From: Benincasa hispida
Lineage: Eukaryota > Streptophyta > Magnoliopsida > Cucurbitales > Cucurbitaceae
Reading direction: 5' to 3'
DNA: 64,000 nt
Assembly (NCBI RefSeq): GCF_009727055.1
Contig: NC_052359.1
Coordinates: forward strand, 18,408,989-18,472,988
Below the pieces are notes generated by a model that ran no database searches, was not told the DNA's origin, and saw nothing but the letters and a program-made list of their open reading frames with translations. Each line of letters opens with the position of its first letter. Position 1 is the stretch's first letter. Shown here piece after piece: positions 1 to 12,092 of the stretch. A program made the position numbers and the translations under genes.

Positions 1-530
1 ACTAAGTTATTGATGATCTTCTTGTAAACACAAAGCTCATCAACGTTCTGGTCAAAGCCAAACGACTTGACAGCAGTGTCAAATCTGATGTTCAAAGATC
101 TAGATGCTTGTTTCAGCCCATATATGGACCTATTAAGCTTGCAAACTCTTTGCTCTTGATCTGGAACTACGAACCCCTCTGATTGAGTCATATAGATGGT
201 CTCCACAAGATTATCATTAAGAAAGTCAGTCTTGACGTCTATTTTCCATATTTCATAATCATAAAATGTGGCTATGGACAGGAGAATCCTGATAGACTTC
301 AGCATGACAGTCGATGAGAAAGTTTCCTCATAGTCAACTCCCTCAACTTGGGTATAACCCTTTGCCATGAGTCTAGCCTTAAAGGTTTGCACCTTTCCAT
401 CTACACCTCTCTTTCGCTTAAAGATCCACTTACACCCAATAGGTCTTACCCTCAGTTAGATCAACAAGCTCCCAGACGTTATTAAAGTACATAGACTCCA
501 TTTCCTGGTTCATGGCTTTAACTCATTCAT
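1..530 (-). pseudogene. Copia A reverse transcriptase, N-terminal part
   Basis: The minus-strand reading matches the copia RT block that begins with a receptive Trp/Glu-rich segment (near NNVWELVDL) and runs to the helix before the YVDD catalytic loop. It is colinear with copia B 20190-20700. The window begins just after the point where YVDD would be encoded, so the active site is outside. There is no long open frame: a one-base change near 450 and stops near 515 break it. This is a decayed pol fragment, not a host gene. Confidence 0.8.
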
Positions 531-885
531 CTTTGTCAACATCCTTCATTACTTTCTTAAAAGACAACGGATCTTCGACCCCATCATTCGTAATGATGTT
601 ACGGGCTTTAGTCAAACCCATGTAGTGATCCGGTGGGTTCAAAACCCTCCTACTACGTCGAGGCAGTCTCAACTCTTGAGCTGGTTGGCTAGACGTTCCG
701 ACGTCAACAACTCTTGTTGCTCTGTTGGCCTGTTCAACAACTCTTGTTGAACCATCAACAGTCTCAGTCTCACTAGAGATCTCACGTAAAACGAGCTTAC
801 TTCGTGGCTTATGATCCCTCATGTGATCTTCTTCACAAGAAGATAGCATTAATGGAAACAAACACTTTGTTCTCACTCGGATCAT
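523..885 (-). pseudogene. Copia A integrase-to-RT linker
   Basis: This 120-codon open stretch carries the low-complexity linker typical of this copia family: RSKLV, TRVVEQ and SSQPAQELRLPRRSRRV, then a segment ending KKVMKDVDKDE that leads into RT. The same linker is at 20712-20978 in copia B, where the repeated VVE/VVD segment is a little different. It has no enzymatic motif. The reading frame is interrupted on both sides, so it is only an open remnant of pol. Confidence 0.75.
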
Positions 886-1850
886 AGAAGTATCCTCCTT
901 TCATTTTCTTGGGGTAGCCTACAAAGAGACAAACCATCGAACGCGATTCCAACTTCTTTGGGTTAGTCACTAGCACATGTGTCGGACAGCCCCAAATCCT
1001 GAAGTGGCGTAAACTACCTTTACGGCCTCCCCATAACTCAAAAGGTGTTTCAGAAACACTTTTCGAGGGAACGTTGTTCAGGATATAACATGCAGTCTAC
1101 ACTGCATAACCCCAAAACGAGTCTGGAAGATGAGTATAACTCATCATAAACCGAACCATGTCCAAAAAGGTCCTGTTTCTCCTTTCTGATACACTATTCT
1201 ACTGAGGTATACCAGGGGCCGAGAGTTGGGACGCAATCCCATGTTCTATCATATAGTTCTGGAATTGGAGGTCCATATACTCTCCACCATGATCAGATCG
1301 TAGTGCTTTTATCTTCTTACCTAATAAGTTTTCAACTTCAGCCTTATACTCCTTGAACTTGTCAAGGGCTTCAGACTTACGTTGCATTAGGAAGAGATAC
1401 CAAAACCTTGAATAATCATCTATAAAAGAGATAAAATATTCATACCCACCTCGAGCTCTAACATTCATCGGACCACAGAGGTTTGAATATACAAGCTCCA
1501 AGGCTTCCTTGGCTCTGTAAACTTTTCCAGTAAAAGGTTGTTTGGTCATCTTGCCTTCGAGGCATGATTCACATACCGGCAAGGAGTTTTCTTCTAAACT
1601 CTTTAGAAATCCACTTTTTACCAACTTCTCAATCCTATTGAGATTGATGTGACCTAACCTTAGATGCCAAAGATGGGCTTCGTCCTTTGGAGAAACCTTT
1701 GGTCTTTTAGCTGTTGTTATCGTACTGAACATTTCAGTGTTAAACAAGGCTTTTATGACTAACGGCCTTAATACATATAAGTTATTTTCCATTGAACCAT
1801 AACCAATCTCCATTCCATTCTTGAAAATAAACACTTTATTCTCAGAAAAG
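886..1850 (-). pseudogene. Copia A pre-integrase and integrase domains
   Basis: The frame open from the N gap (1850) down to about 1199 contains the pre-integrase block (HLWHLRLGHINLNRIEKLV), the two zinc-binding cysteines (CESC), and the integrase core with FISFIDDYSR and ALRSDHGGEYMD. The first catalytic aspartate of the usual SDLCGPM motif reads asparagine here (SNLCGPM). A stop follows APGIPQ at 1199, and the C-terminal core (SFWGY, ILNNVPSKS, PFELW) continues in pieces to 886. The integrase is therefore both broken and mutated at an active-site position. Confidence 0.85.
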
Positions 1851-2765
1851 NNNNNNNNNNNNNNNNNNNNNNNNNNNNNNNNNNNNNNNNNNNNNNNNNN
1901 NNNNNNNNNNNNNNNNNNNNNNNNNNNNNNNNNNNNNNNNNNNNNNNNNNNNNNNNNNNNNNNNNNNNNNNNNNNNNNNNNNNNNNNNNNNNNNNNNNNN
2001 NNNNNNNNNNNNNNNNNNNNNNNNNNNNNNNNNNNNNNNNNNNNNNNNNNNNNNNNNNNNNNNNNNNNNNNNNNNNNNNNNNNNNNNNNNNNNNNNNNNN
2101 NNNNNNNNNNNNNNNNNNNNNNNNNNNNNNNNNNNNNNNNNNNNNNNNNNNNNNNNNNNNNNNNNNNNNNNNNNNNNNNNNNNNNNNNNNNNNNNNNNNN
2201 NNNNNNNNNNNNNNNNNNNNNNNNNNNNNNNNNNNNNNNNNNNNNNNNNNNNNNNNNNNNNNNNNNNNNNNNNNNNNNNNNNNNNNNNNNNNNNNNNNNN
2301 NNNNNNNNNNNNNNNNNNNNNNNNNNNNNNNNNNNNNNNNNNNNNNNNNNNNNNNNNNNNNNNNNNNNNNNNNNNNNNNNNNNNNNNNNNNNNNNNNNNN
2401 NNNNNNNNNNNNNNNNNNNNNNNNNNNNNNNNNNNNNNNNNNNNNNNNNNNNNNNNNNNNNNNNNNNNNNNNNNNNNNNNNNNNNNNNNNNNNNNNNNNN
2501 NNNNNNNNNNNNNNNNNNNNNNNNNNNNNNNNNNNNNNNNNNNNNNNNNNNNNNNNNNNNNNNNNNNNNNNNNNNNNNNNNNNNNNNNNNNNNNNNNNNN
2601 NNNNNNNNNNNNNNNNNNNNNNNNNNNNNNNNNNNNNNNNNNNNNNNNNNNNNNNNNNNNNNNNNNNNNNNNNNNNNNNNNNNNNNNNNNNNNNNNNNNN
2701 NNNNNNNNNNNNNNNNNNNNNNNNNNNNNNNNNNNNNNNNNNNNNNNNNNNNNNNNNNNNNNNNN
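1851..2765. other. Assembly gap of 915 N
   Basis: A run of N. The flanks align to copia B at about 22025 and 22886, so the missing piece corresponds to about 860 bp of copia B that contains the protease block and the leader start. If the gap length is a real estimate, there is no room for a gag gene here either. Open frames that cross this run are meaningless. Confidence 0.98.
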
Positions 2766-4836
2766 ACAAAACCCATCCGAAGGGGGATGCTCCGAAGGCG
2801 ACATGAGGGCGTACAGAATGATCTCACGGTGTGAACCAATGACAGAGACCATAGGACGTGTTGACACACACCCTTCACCCACTTACTATAAATACTCTCT
2901 CTGTCCACCTTGATATTGACTTATGCAAACACCATCTGAAGGGGGATGCATCCTGGGAATCTCGAGGCCAAGCATGAATCTCACGGTGTGAACATACAGG
3001 GAGAAACATGAGTGGAATCATAGACATATCTGATATGCCTCTTCCTCCCACTGAGTATTTTATAACCTAGGGTTTAGTTTACTTAGAAAAACCACGGGTA
3101 AGGATTTTAACTAAGTGGCTTTTAGGTTTTCCCAAGAGTAACTTTTACCTTGGATAGTTGAACAACTTTTTTATCATCATCCATTAAACTCTTTAACGGC
3201 ATCTTTGACCAAAATATCGCATGCTTGTTGAAAATCTATCTAATTCACCTTTCCAGGTAGTTCCCTGGTAGGGGTGTTACGTTTCCATCAACTTAAGAAT
3301 CCCAGCCTAGCCAGAACCCACCTTAGACAAAAGGTCCCTTATAGATAAGTTTACAACAAATTTAATCTTTTATTCAACCAATTTAATCCTATTAAACCGA
3401 TTTTAAAAGATTAATCTAGGTTACTAAACTCTTTAGAACCACTTGAACTTAGGTCTATCTCAATCCAATTTTAAAACCCTTTTAAAAAATTTGAGTTCAC
3501 CTTAAGTCCGCATGCAACTCTGAATTATTGATTTTAGGACTAATTTCCTTTATAACACTTATAAATAGAAAAAATCACAATGCTAAGCTAACACATGCAA
3601 GGCATTCATAACGATTATGAAGCCTAAGTGTCATGCTTAATGCATTATCCATTCATTGCTACTTCTTTTATATAACACTTATATAAAACAACAATGAAAC
3701 AAGCAAAACATGCTTCCATTCACCCTTAGACTATAACAATTATAATAAAAGGATGATGTATGATAATGCTCACTGCATGCAAAATATAACTCTTATATTT
3801 CATGATGCATGCTCATGCTTTCAAGTAATTTCTTCATGCTTGATTATAACAATTATAATACATGATGCATGAGTAATTGCACAACCTAAGGTGGGTTTTT
3901 AACTATATGACAAACACTTTGACATATAAGTACCATACATCACATGTATAAGCAATCAAAGTTGAAGAACCAGGTGAAATTGTCTTAAAAACACAAAAAG
4001 AGAAGCTAACTATTACAAAGACAAGAAGTCTTCAGTTCAACCAGGCGAACCGGGTCTCAAACCGCTCGGCAAAGCATCGCTTCTCCAACTATCCATTGTG
4101 TACTAAGCACCTCGCGATCGTCTACACAATAAAACAAACACTTCGTTCTATCGCTTACCAGCTCTCCAGAGTTAAACGATCGTTTAGCATTTACTATACA
4201 ATCGTCTAGAAAAATCCAAAAGATCGTGTAGTTATTACTACACGATCGTGTACTTTTACTAAGTGATGAAGCCTAGTACATGATCGCTTAGCGCGCTCCT
4301 TCTACTAAATGACGAGCATCGCATGCTCCCACTACGATTGCCTACCTCCAGCGTCTACACGATCGCGCAACCAACGCTACGCGATATGGTAAACGATTTA
4401 CCCCATCGCTTGGCATTAGCTAAATGATCGATTAGAAAATACTACACGATCATCTAGAAAAAACTACTAAACGATCGCTTAGTTAAATCCCAATGATCAT
4501 TTACCTAAGGTTACATGATCCGACCAACACTTGGTCTTCTTCTTCGTTGAGAACTACATCGCCATGCGCTGAAGCTTCATCACGAACGACTCGACGAACT
4601 TGAACTTTTCGAATTACAGACGCGATTGCAAAGTTAATTTCGCCGAAAAATGTAGGGGCCCTTACAATTAACACTTTGTTATACTGAAAGCTTTAACAAA
4701 AAGGCAATTTAAAACCCGAAACGTTCATCAAAACATCCACAAATGCAAAAAACGGTTAACTACAAATGCAGAAACCCACCGCGACTGTAAAACGGGTTCA
4801 TTTCCGATCTGTAATTTGGAATATCAGAGAACCTGA
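2766..4836 (-). other. Copia A non-coding leader
   Basis: There is no open frame of note. The stretch is colinear with copia B 22886-25098. It has three parts: (1) two repeat units at 2766-3010 that contain the motif CATCCGAAGGGGGATG and a CTCACGGTGTGAAC box; (2) an AT-rich part (3540-3900) with about six copies of a TATAACA-TTATA type motif near CATGATGCATG; (3) a part (4080-4520) rich in CGATCG palindromes in the context ACGATCGTTTAG. The conservation between copies suggests an element-specific leader, not unique intergenic DNA. Confidence 0.75.
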
Positions 4837-4847
4837 CTCTGATACCA
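4837..4847 (-). other. Copia A primer-binding site (initiator tRNA-Met)
   Basis: The minus strand reads TGGTATCAGAG, the usual primer-binding site of plant copia elements, complementary to the 3' end of initiator tRNA-Met. It lies two bases downstream of the LTR end at 4850, which fixes both the LTR boundary and the element's orientation. Confidence 0.9.
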
Positions 4848-4849
4848 AT

Positions 4850-7080
4850 TGAATGAAATCGAAACTGGGATTTCCATGAGCAGCGAAACAAGACTATTCC
4901 AAATTACAATCATGAATGAACATATATTTATAGTCGACTTCAAACAAGTGGTTATACAATTCAAATGCAGAAATTATAGCATGAAACAAATGCATAAAAA
5001 GATCAAACTATACGCACAATGGCAGAAGCGTCTCCACGCTCGGATGCGCACGACTGCTCGAACAATAGCAACCTCGAACGCTCAATCTACACGACCGCAA
5101 CATAGCACGAACACAACACGAACACTTCACGCTCATCCTCAACGATCTCCTCGGTCACGAACTCTTTCGCAACACAAACAGCAGCCTACACAGTACCACG
5201 AACGACCTCTAGAAAACCTCGATGGTGTCGAATTGAGTCTAACACCACCAACAAGGCTACCTTGGTATTCTCGGTATGAGAATCCAGAGGGTGGGCTCTA
5301 TTCGAACTTGGATTGAGGCACACGAAGAAGGAAACACCGATCACATACACGACTGGGCAAGTGGGAGATGGCGGAGATCTCTCGTATAGGTCGATGCCCA
5401 ATCGTTTAGATAAAGCTATGCGAACGTCTAGCAAAAGCTATGCGATCATTTAGCTCATCGTTTAGCTCAGTCTATCGCCTACAGACTCTACACGAACGTT
5501 TACCTTGGACCAATGATCGTCAAGCAAAACTATGCGATCGTGTAGTAAATATTGCACGATCGTTTAGCTCTACTCTGCACGATCGTTTAGCTCGCCCAGC
5601 CGTCGTTTAGTAAACTGTATTTACTTGACGACTTCATGAGTTTCTTTTTCACGGAGAGAAATATCAAAACTTTTTCAATCGTTTGTAAAACCTCTTTTTA
5701 AAATAGAAAAACCATTTTCCTTTTAAACTCGCAGTTACCATGATTCAATAACCACCCACTACTTTGGTTATTTAAAAGAAAAAGAATTAATTATCCAATC
5801 ATTAATATTATTATAAACATAAATGATAACCAACTTATCATACTATATTTATAACCTATAGTTTTAATATTTCATCTCATGAAACATATAAACCATAGTT
5901 CTTTTTCTATTCCATGGTATTTAATGTAAATCTCATTTACATCAATCTTCCACTAGATGTATCTCATACATCATACCGATTATATCATATATAATCAAAA
6001 TATCTCTTGTCAATTTGAACATTTCAAATCAACACCAAGGACTGATCCTCAAATGAATCCATTGAGTTACCAAGGGGACCTTATGGACCTATAGCTTGAA
6101 GCTCCAACGATACGTGAATAACTGACTAAACTCTTTAGTCACGGGATCCACCATCATTTAACTGCCAGGCACTCCACTAAAGATCGACAACCGAACTCTC
6201 CTTACCACAGGTATATTATGTATCCATCTTAACCAATCAACAGTGTGACAACCCTTCACCAATCGCTCGTAAGTACAGCTTGGCCAATAACCGTTATGCC
6301 CCTGTAATTACATCTAACTCCTTAAGTACCACTGATCGCTCTAATGATCATAAGTCATAGTCCTACTATGACTGAGTCTTCTCTTCCAAAGAGAAGTTGT
6401 GTCCACTATGTTCAAGCCTTGGAATCAGCCCTTAAGGAAGCAATCTCTCTACTTAACCCTACTTCAGGAAAGGAGTGAATTCCATATTGTGGATCGAGTT
6501 CCCAACTCCCAAATTAGACAAGTCCCCAAAAAGTTAGGCATGTTGAGTTGGCAATCTGGCCACTCTCACCCATACTAATCAAAGGACCACCCTCAAAGGC
6601 AGGAGTTCCAAAAACACTCAGGATTGAGGTCGTGTCACCTATGGTCGTTTAGGTGAGATGCAAGTCTCTAGTACCAACGGCGTTATATACAGAGTCTAGA
6701 CATCTCGTGGTCTAGGTCTTATACAAACTCTTTGTATAGGACACCCTCGCTCCACGTCTCCACATGAATGGTTAGGATCTACCATCTGTAGTAGTTTACA
6801 GTTGCAAACCTCTACAAAGCATGTCGTATCCATAGTGTCACTAGGATTAGGGTATCCCACCTTAATCCTTATACTATAGACCTATTTAGGTTATCACTTA
6901 AGGCATAATCCACTTGTATATCACATATACATGCTTAAGTTCACATAAGATAACCAATGAGCTTTGTTTATTGGATATGAGTAAATGCCAGAATTAAATA
7001 ACACTTATTTTATTCATTGAACAATGTGTATCTTTACAAAACAATGAGACTCCGAGAGAATTAGGACACCAATCGCAACA
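4850..7080 (-). repeat. Copia A 5' LTR
   Basis: The LTR is 2231 bp, with TG at one end and CA at the other. On the minus strand it starts TGTTGCGATTGG and ends at the CA two bases before the primer-binding site. It matches 17392-19092 (copia B left LTR, truncated) and 25112-28057 (copia B right LTR). The outer part (5400-5640) is rich in CGATCGTTTAG motifs. An open frame at 4849-5316 lies wholly inside the LTR, is not conserved in the other LTR copies and is not taken as a gene. Confidence 0.9.
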
Positions 7081-9079
7081 GTTGCGACCATTAACCGCAT
7101 GTGTCCATCGCATAGAGGTTGCGGCTACAGAGAAATAACCATAATAGAGGGATGAACGCAAGGGTGGTGGAATGTGATGATACTTCAGAAACCAAGCACG
7201 AACACATACCTTGGGAGTATCAAAAGTTGATGTTGACATTTCACCTACCACGCCGTTAGTAGCAGAGATTCAGAGCAGGTCCATCATGCCATTAGCAGCA
7301 AAATTTCAAAGAATGACCATTAATGTTGTCGGCGATCGAGCTCTATAAATAGAAGCCTTAAAGCACAACTTGAAATCATTCGAGCTTCTGCCTTAGGGCA
7401 GATCCTTGTGATCCAGACGAAAGCGTGAGAAGATATTCTTGAGAGTTCTTCATTTCTTCAACCATTCCGAGTGACGACCGGAGCTCCGCCAGAGATAGAT
7501 CTTTAGAGAGACTACTCCATCGCCCATCGATGGCACCACCGGCAGCCTTTACACACATCTGATGGAAGCAAGACATTGCCCATCTGGCCCTCTATATATC
7601 TTCTATCTCTGTGTTGTATTACATTGTGGCTTAAGAGATTAATACATATTGTGATCAATGCATTTCTCTATTTCCTTCGATTCCATCTTTATTTACTTCT
7701 GCTTATCATCCTTTACTTTCATTGCAACGACTAAGTAAGATTGCTAGAGTATCGCATACTTAATCATGTGGCATAGACATATGAAGCAGGTAACAAACCA
7801 CCGAGAGGTGTGTGTTGCGCGGGTATTGTGAGAAAATCCTATTTGCTTAGTGTGAGACTGTAGCAACGCTTGTCTATGAGTTGATCAGCGGCGACTAACT
7901 GCCTGAGAAGGTAAGTAGTGGAATGCATTAAGCAAAGTAAGCAGTATTCCTAGAGATAGGAATAATCTTACATCAACCATGCTTTATGTGATTACCTTGT
8001 CTTATGAGCGCATCATTCATCATTTGGGCATACTTGGGAGAGTAGTCTAAAAACCAAATCTAGGCTTGAGAGAGTCAGATTGGAACGCATAAGCAAGAAT
8101 AGAGGCTTAGAAATAAGCTCTGTTTACTATTACACAGTGTATGCACCCTATAGATAGGACATGAAAGTATGCGGTCACCTTGTTTAAGTGATAACCTAAA
8201 TAGATAGAATAGAGACTTAGACATAAGTTCTACCGATACTATCGCATATGCATCGCATGCGTCTTTGTCAAGTGTGTATAGCATAATCGTATAGCTTGCG
8301 CTGGCTGGGGTTACCCTTGCGATCAAGCTTATTGATGCGGTGAAGTCATCCCCGCCATTTTATCTATTTTCTCATGCATCTTATTTCGCGTTAAGAGTTT
8401 CCGTATCTCTAACTCTCATAGTCATACTTCTATTGCTTAATCTGTTTAGTTAGAAGTAGGAGTAGCGCATAGCCCTTAAACTTCAATATTCTTTTATTCT
8501 TCTCCACAAACACTTTACTTCATAAAATTTAGCTACAAGTCCCTGAGTTCGACCTCGAATCACCCCGAGAAACTTGCAATCTCGTTATACTTGGCGAGAG
8601 AGCAAGAAAACTTGTGGTAGGAACACATGGTCATCAGACGCATATTGCATATCCCTTAGTCCAATGCATGACCAGTGACGCATGGAGAACAAACAATGAA
8701 CGCATATTTATTTACTCCATTTTCCACGCATCACATGATCGCATAACGTGAACGCAATCTTAGGAAGTGTTAGCTAAATCCCTTATCAACCCTTTCATCG
8801 CATACTCATTGTAACTTTCGATTTCATCAACTCTTTACTCGAATCCGTCGCATAGGAAATATACTTAACAAAACACCATCCAACTTATTTGTTTTTACCA
8901 CCGCAAAGGAATAAATTTACTGTCGCATAGTAACTCAGTCGTCCCTATGTTCGACCCTGGACTTACCAGGAAACCTAGTGACATTTATACTTGGGTTTTA
9001 CTAGGAAAACTTGCATGTGCAACGCATAACTCATCACCGCAAACATACATCATAATCGTATCACATTTACAACGCATCA
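7081..9079 (+). repeat. Gypsy 5' LTR, truncated at its left by copia A
   Basis: It aligns with the 3' LTR (15876-17391), most clearly in the last 210 bp (about 8870-9079 against 17090-17391) and around 7980-8250. It ends CATCA just before the primer site. About 500 bp (roughly 8260-8790) have no counterpart in the 3' LTR, so one LTR gained or lost a block. The first 480 bp are strongly diverged from the 3' LTR. Both LTRs are unusually rich in TCGCAT. Confidence 0.8.
7344..7351 (+). promoter_or_regulatory. TATA box of gypsy 5' LTR
   Basis: TATAAATA in the context GAGCTCTATAAATAGAAG. The 3' LTR has TATAAATA at the matching position (16373-16380), which supports it as the LTR promoter core. Confidence 0.6.
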
Positions 9080-9085
9080 AGTTTT

Positions 9086-9103
9086 TGGCATCGTTGCTGG
9101 GGA
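9086..9103 (+). other. Gypsy primer-binding site (tRNA-Asp type)
   Basis: The sequence TGGCATCGTTGCTGGGGA lies six bases after the LTR end. The usual site complementary to tRNA-Asp in Athila-like elements is TGGCGCCGTTGCCGGGGA. The three differences are all transitions (one G to A, two C to T), as expected from decay of methylated cytosines. Confidence 0.8.
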
Positions 9104-9204
9104 CTACAGCAGTACATATTGCGCTAACAGTAACTTTTTTATTTTCTTTGCAGCTTTCAACCTCTGTGCACTGCCAATCCTTTGGTAAGGGAAGAAGTGG
9201 GTGT

Positions 9205-10350
9205 CGTATGAGCGAAGGACACGTTACTGAACCCAACTACGACCCAGAGATCGAAAGAATGTTCTAAACAAGAAAAAGAAACAACCGCCAACAACAACAA
9301 GAGAGAAATCCCAATATGGCGGAACAACCGGAAGACAGAGCAGCAAATGCGAATAATATCATGCCAAACCCCATTCTCCTGGCGAACGTCCGCAATAGAC
9401 CCATCCGGGACTATGCATCGCCCAACCTCTATGATTTCTCCCAAGGAATCATGAGGCTAGCTCTGGACGGATCGAGGTTTGAAATGAAGCCAGTTATGTT
9501 GTAGATGATTCAGACGGCCGGACAGTTTGGTGAAAGGCATGGCAAGGATCCGTACGCCCATCTCCAGAATTTCATCAAAATCTGTAACACTTTTGTGTTC
9601 CCAAATATTTCAGCCGAGGAAGTTCGACTAACGTTGTTCCCATTTTCGTTATGCGATCAGGCAAGGAAATGGGTCTATTCTCTTGAACCAGGGGAGATAA
9701 CATCTTAGGAACAACTTGTAGTAAAGTTCATGAAAAAATACTTCCCCCTAATCGAGAACGCAAGAAGGAGGAAGTTGATTACATATTTTGAACAAGAAAT
9801 TGACGAATTGCTTAGCGATGCCTGGGTGAGGTTTAAGAGACTAATGCGAGATTATCCGCATAATGGCTTACTTGACTGTTTCTAGATGGAGATATTTTAT
9901 CACGGTTTGAACCCTGCATCGTAGACAGCTACCAATGCAGCAGCAGCTGGTGGTCTGCTTGACAAAACGTATGATAAGGCTAAAAAATTCTTGATCGCAT
10001 TCAAAGAATCATGAAGATTGGAGGGAAAGTGATCAACGACTTAAAATTTGAGAAGGTGACACAAACAATGGGGCCATCGCATCCCTACAAAATCAAATGA
10101 ATGCGATGATGAATCTGATACATGGCATCGCAATCAATAGCCCGGGAATGCAAAGAGGGCAGGTAACCGCAATTGATCAGATGAGCACAAGTTGTGCCTC
10201 TTGTGGAGAAGCACATCCGATGGAAGAATGTCCGAGGAACCCGCAATCTGTATACTTCGTAAAGAACAATCCTTTCTCTAACACTTACAATCCCAGGTGG
10301 AGAAACCACCCCAATTTCGCGTGGAAAAATACTCAACAGCAAAATTATTA
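9205..10350 (+). pseudogene. Gypsy (Athila-type) gag
   Basis: The open pieces give a gag with an N-terminal part (IRDYASPNLYDFSQGI), a retrotransposon gag core (GKDPYAHLQNFIKIC, LFPFSLCDQARKWVYSL, VKFMKKYFP) and a knuckle-like CASCGEAHPMEECP near 10195-10235. Stops interrupt it at about 9502, 9706, 9883 and 9922, and a frame change follows near 10000. It would have formed the virus-like particle core. It is clearly inactive in this copy. The start is uncertain: ATG at 9208 or at 9316. Confidence 0.8.
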
Positions 10351-10607
10351 ACCTATGGTGCAAAAAGAAGGGCCGCCAGGATTTTTCCCGCGAACAAACG
10401 GTCAATCGCAAAATCAAGCTAGCAGCTCGCAAATGCCGCCGTCTTCTTCCCTAGAGAGCTTATTAAAGCAGTACATGGAGAAGAACAAGACGGTGCTCCA
10501 GAATTAGGTGACTTCAATCCGCGCTCCAGAATTAGGTGACTTCAATCCACAATCTCGAAATCCAAATATGACAGATTGCGGGCGAGCTGAAAAACAGACC
10601 GTAAGAG

Positions 10608-12092
10608 GTGTTACTGAGCTCAACTGAGCTCCCTCGTAACCTGGGGAACACAGGAAAGGAGCAATGTCAAGTCGTGACCTTGCGAAGTGGAAAAACAATA
10701 GCAGAAGAGAAGACGGAGCCAAATAAGACTAACCCAGTTGCGATGGAATCCAAGACCCCGTTGACACAGGATGAACCAGAAGAAAATGAGACAATGGAAA
10801 AGGAAGTTTCATCCAGTTCTAAGCCTATGGAACAAGGAACCGTGAAGGTACAGCTGCCACCATTCCCCCAAAGACTTAAGAAGAAGTAAAATGATGAAGT
10901 GCAGTACCATCGCTTCATGGAAATATTAAAACAATTACATATCAACATCCCTTTCACAGAAGCGATCGAACAAATGCCAAAATACGTTAAGTTTTTTAAG
11001 GACATGGTGACAAGGAAAATGAGCACAGAGAAGTTTGCAACGGTGGCGTTAACGCAAAAGTCAAACACCATACATCCACTGAAGATGCGCGACCCCGAAA
11101 GCTTCACAATACCCTGCTCAATTGGTGGGATATATATAGGTCAAGCGTTTTGCGATCTTGGGGCCAGTATAAACTTAATGCCCCTTTCAATTTTCAAACA
11201 ATTGAATGTGGGTCAGCTGACACCCACGACGGTGACTCTCCAACTTGTGGACAGGTCCCTAGTTCACCTAGAGGGAAAGTTTAAGGATGTCCTGGTCTCA
11301 ATTGACAAATTCATTCTACCGGCAGACTTCATCATTCTCGACTACAAAGCGGACAAAGATGTACCCATCATATTGGGACGACCATTTTTATCTACTGGTC
11401 TCGCTCAAATTGATGTGTACAAGGGAGAGATCACGTTGAGTGCAAATGGGAAGAAGCTCAGGTTTGACATCATTAAAGCCATGAAGTATCCAGAAGATGA
11501 AGACCTATCCGATTCTGACAATGAACCCAGTTACAATGAAGAAGATGAGTCCGATGAAGAAGATGAAAGAGAGAATCCAACCGCATCAGTAGAAACTTGC
11601 AATGTGATCATGGAAACAGCAAACAAAGAAGAAAAATTGAATTTGAATGAAGAAAGAAAAACACAAAAACCATCCTTAGAACAACCACCTACAGTGGAAT
11701 TAAAGACTCTGCCAAGTCATCTGAAGTATGTTTTCCTGGGGCAAAATGAAACTTTGCCAATAATAATTTCCTCCGCGCTACAAGAACCACAAGAAAATGT
11801 GTTGCTTAGCATCCTACAGAAGTACATAAAAGAAATAGGGTGGACACTAGCAGACATAAGAGGAATCAGCGTAACATACAACATGCACAGGATACGTCTC
11901 GAAGAAAACCAAAAAGGGTCTATCAAACCTCAACGGAACCAGGCGATGAAAAGGAGGTTGTTGAAAAAGGAGATAATAAATGTTTGGACGCAGAATTATA
12001 TACCCAATCGCGCGTTAGCACGTGGGTCAGCCCTGTGCAATGCGTGCCCAAGAAAGGGAGGAAATGATGGTATTTTCAAACGCAAACAATGA
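10608..12092 (+). pseudogene. Gypsy gag C-terminus and aspartic protease
   Basis: The largest open part (10899-12092, 397 codons) contains a retropepsin-like domain with CDLGASINLMPLSIF (an Asp-Leu-Gly active-site loop where Asp-Thr/Ser-Gly is usual; this variant is common in Athila) and DVPIILGRPFLSTG. An acidic tail follows (DEDLSDSDNEPSYNEEDE). The upstream frame 10608-10889 is the gag tail and ends in a stop before the protease frame. Frameshifts near 11950 and 12060 separate it from RT. Confidence 0.85.

Larger units (their letters stand above)
1..7080 (-). mobile_element. Ty1-copia retrotransposon A, 3' part cut by the window edge
   Basis: Read on the minus strand, the order from right to left is 5' LTR (4850-7080), primer-binding site, long non-coding leader, an N gap where protease should lie, integrase, a linker and the first part of reverse transcriptase. 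The rest of RT, RNase H and the 3' LTR lie beyond position 1. It aligns throughout with copia B (20190-28057) and belongs to the same family. Several in-frame stops and at least one altered catalytic residue show it cannot make its own enzymes. Its right LTR end abuts gypsy LTR sequence at 7081, so it is probably inserted in that LTR. The left target duplication is outside the window. Confidence 0.88.

Noticed and set aside
1199..2908. Long open frames that cross the N run
   Set aside because: N was read as open sequence; only the part from 1199 to 1850 on the minus strand is real, and it is integrase.
4849..5316. 155-codon open frame
   Set aside because: It lies wholly in the copia A LTR, is not kept in the other LTR copies, and has no domain character.
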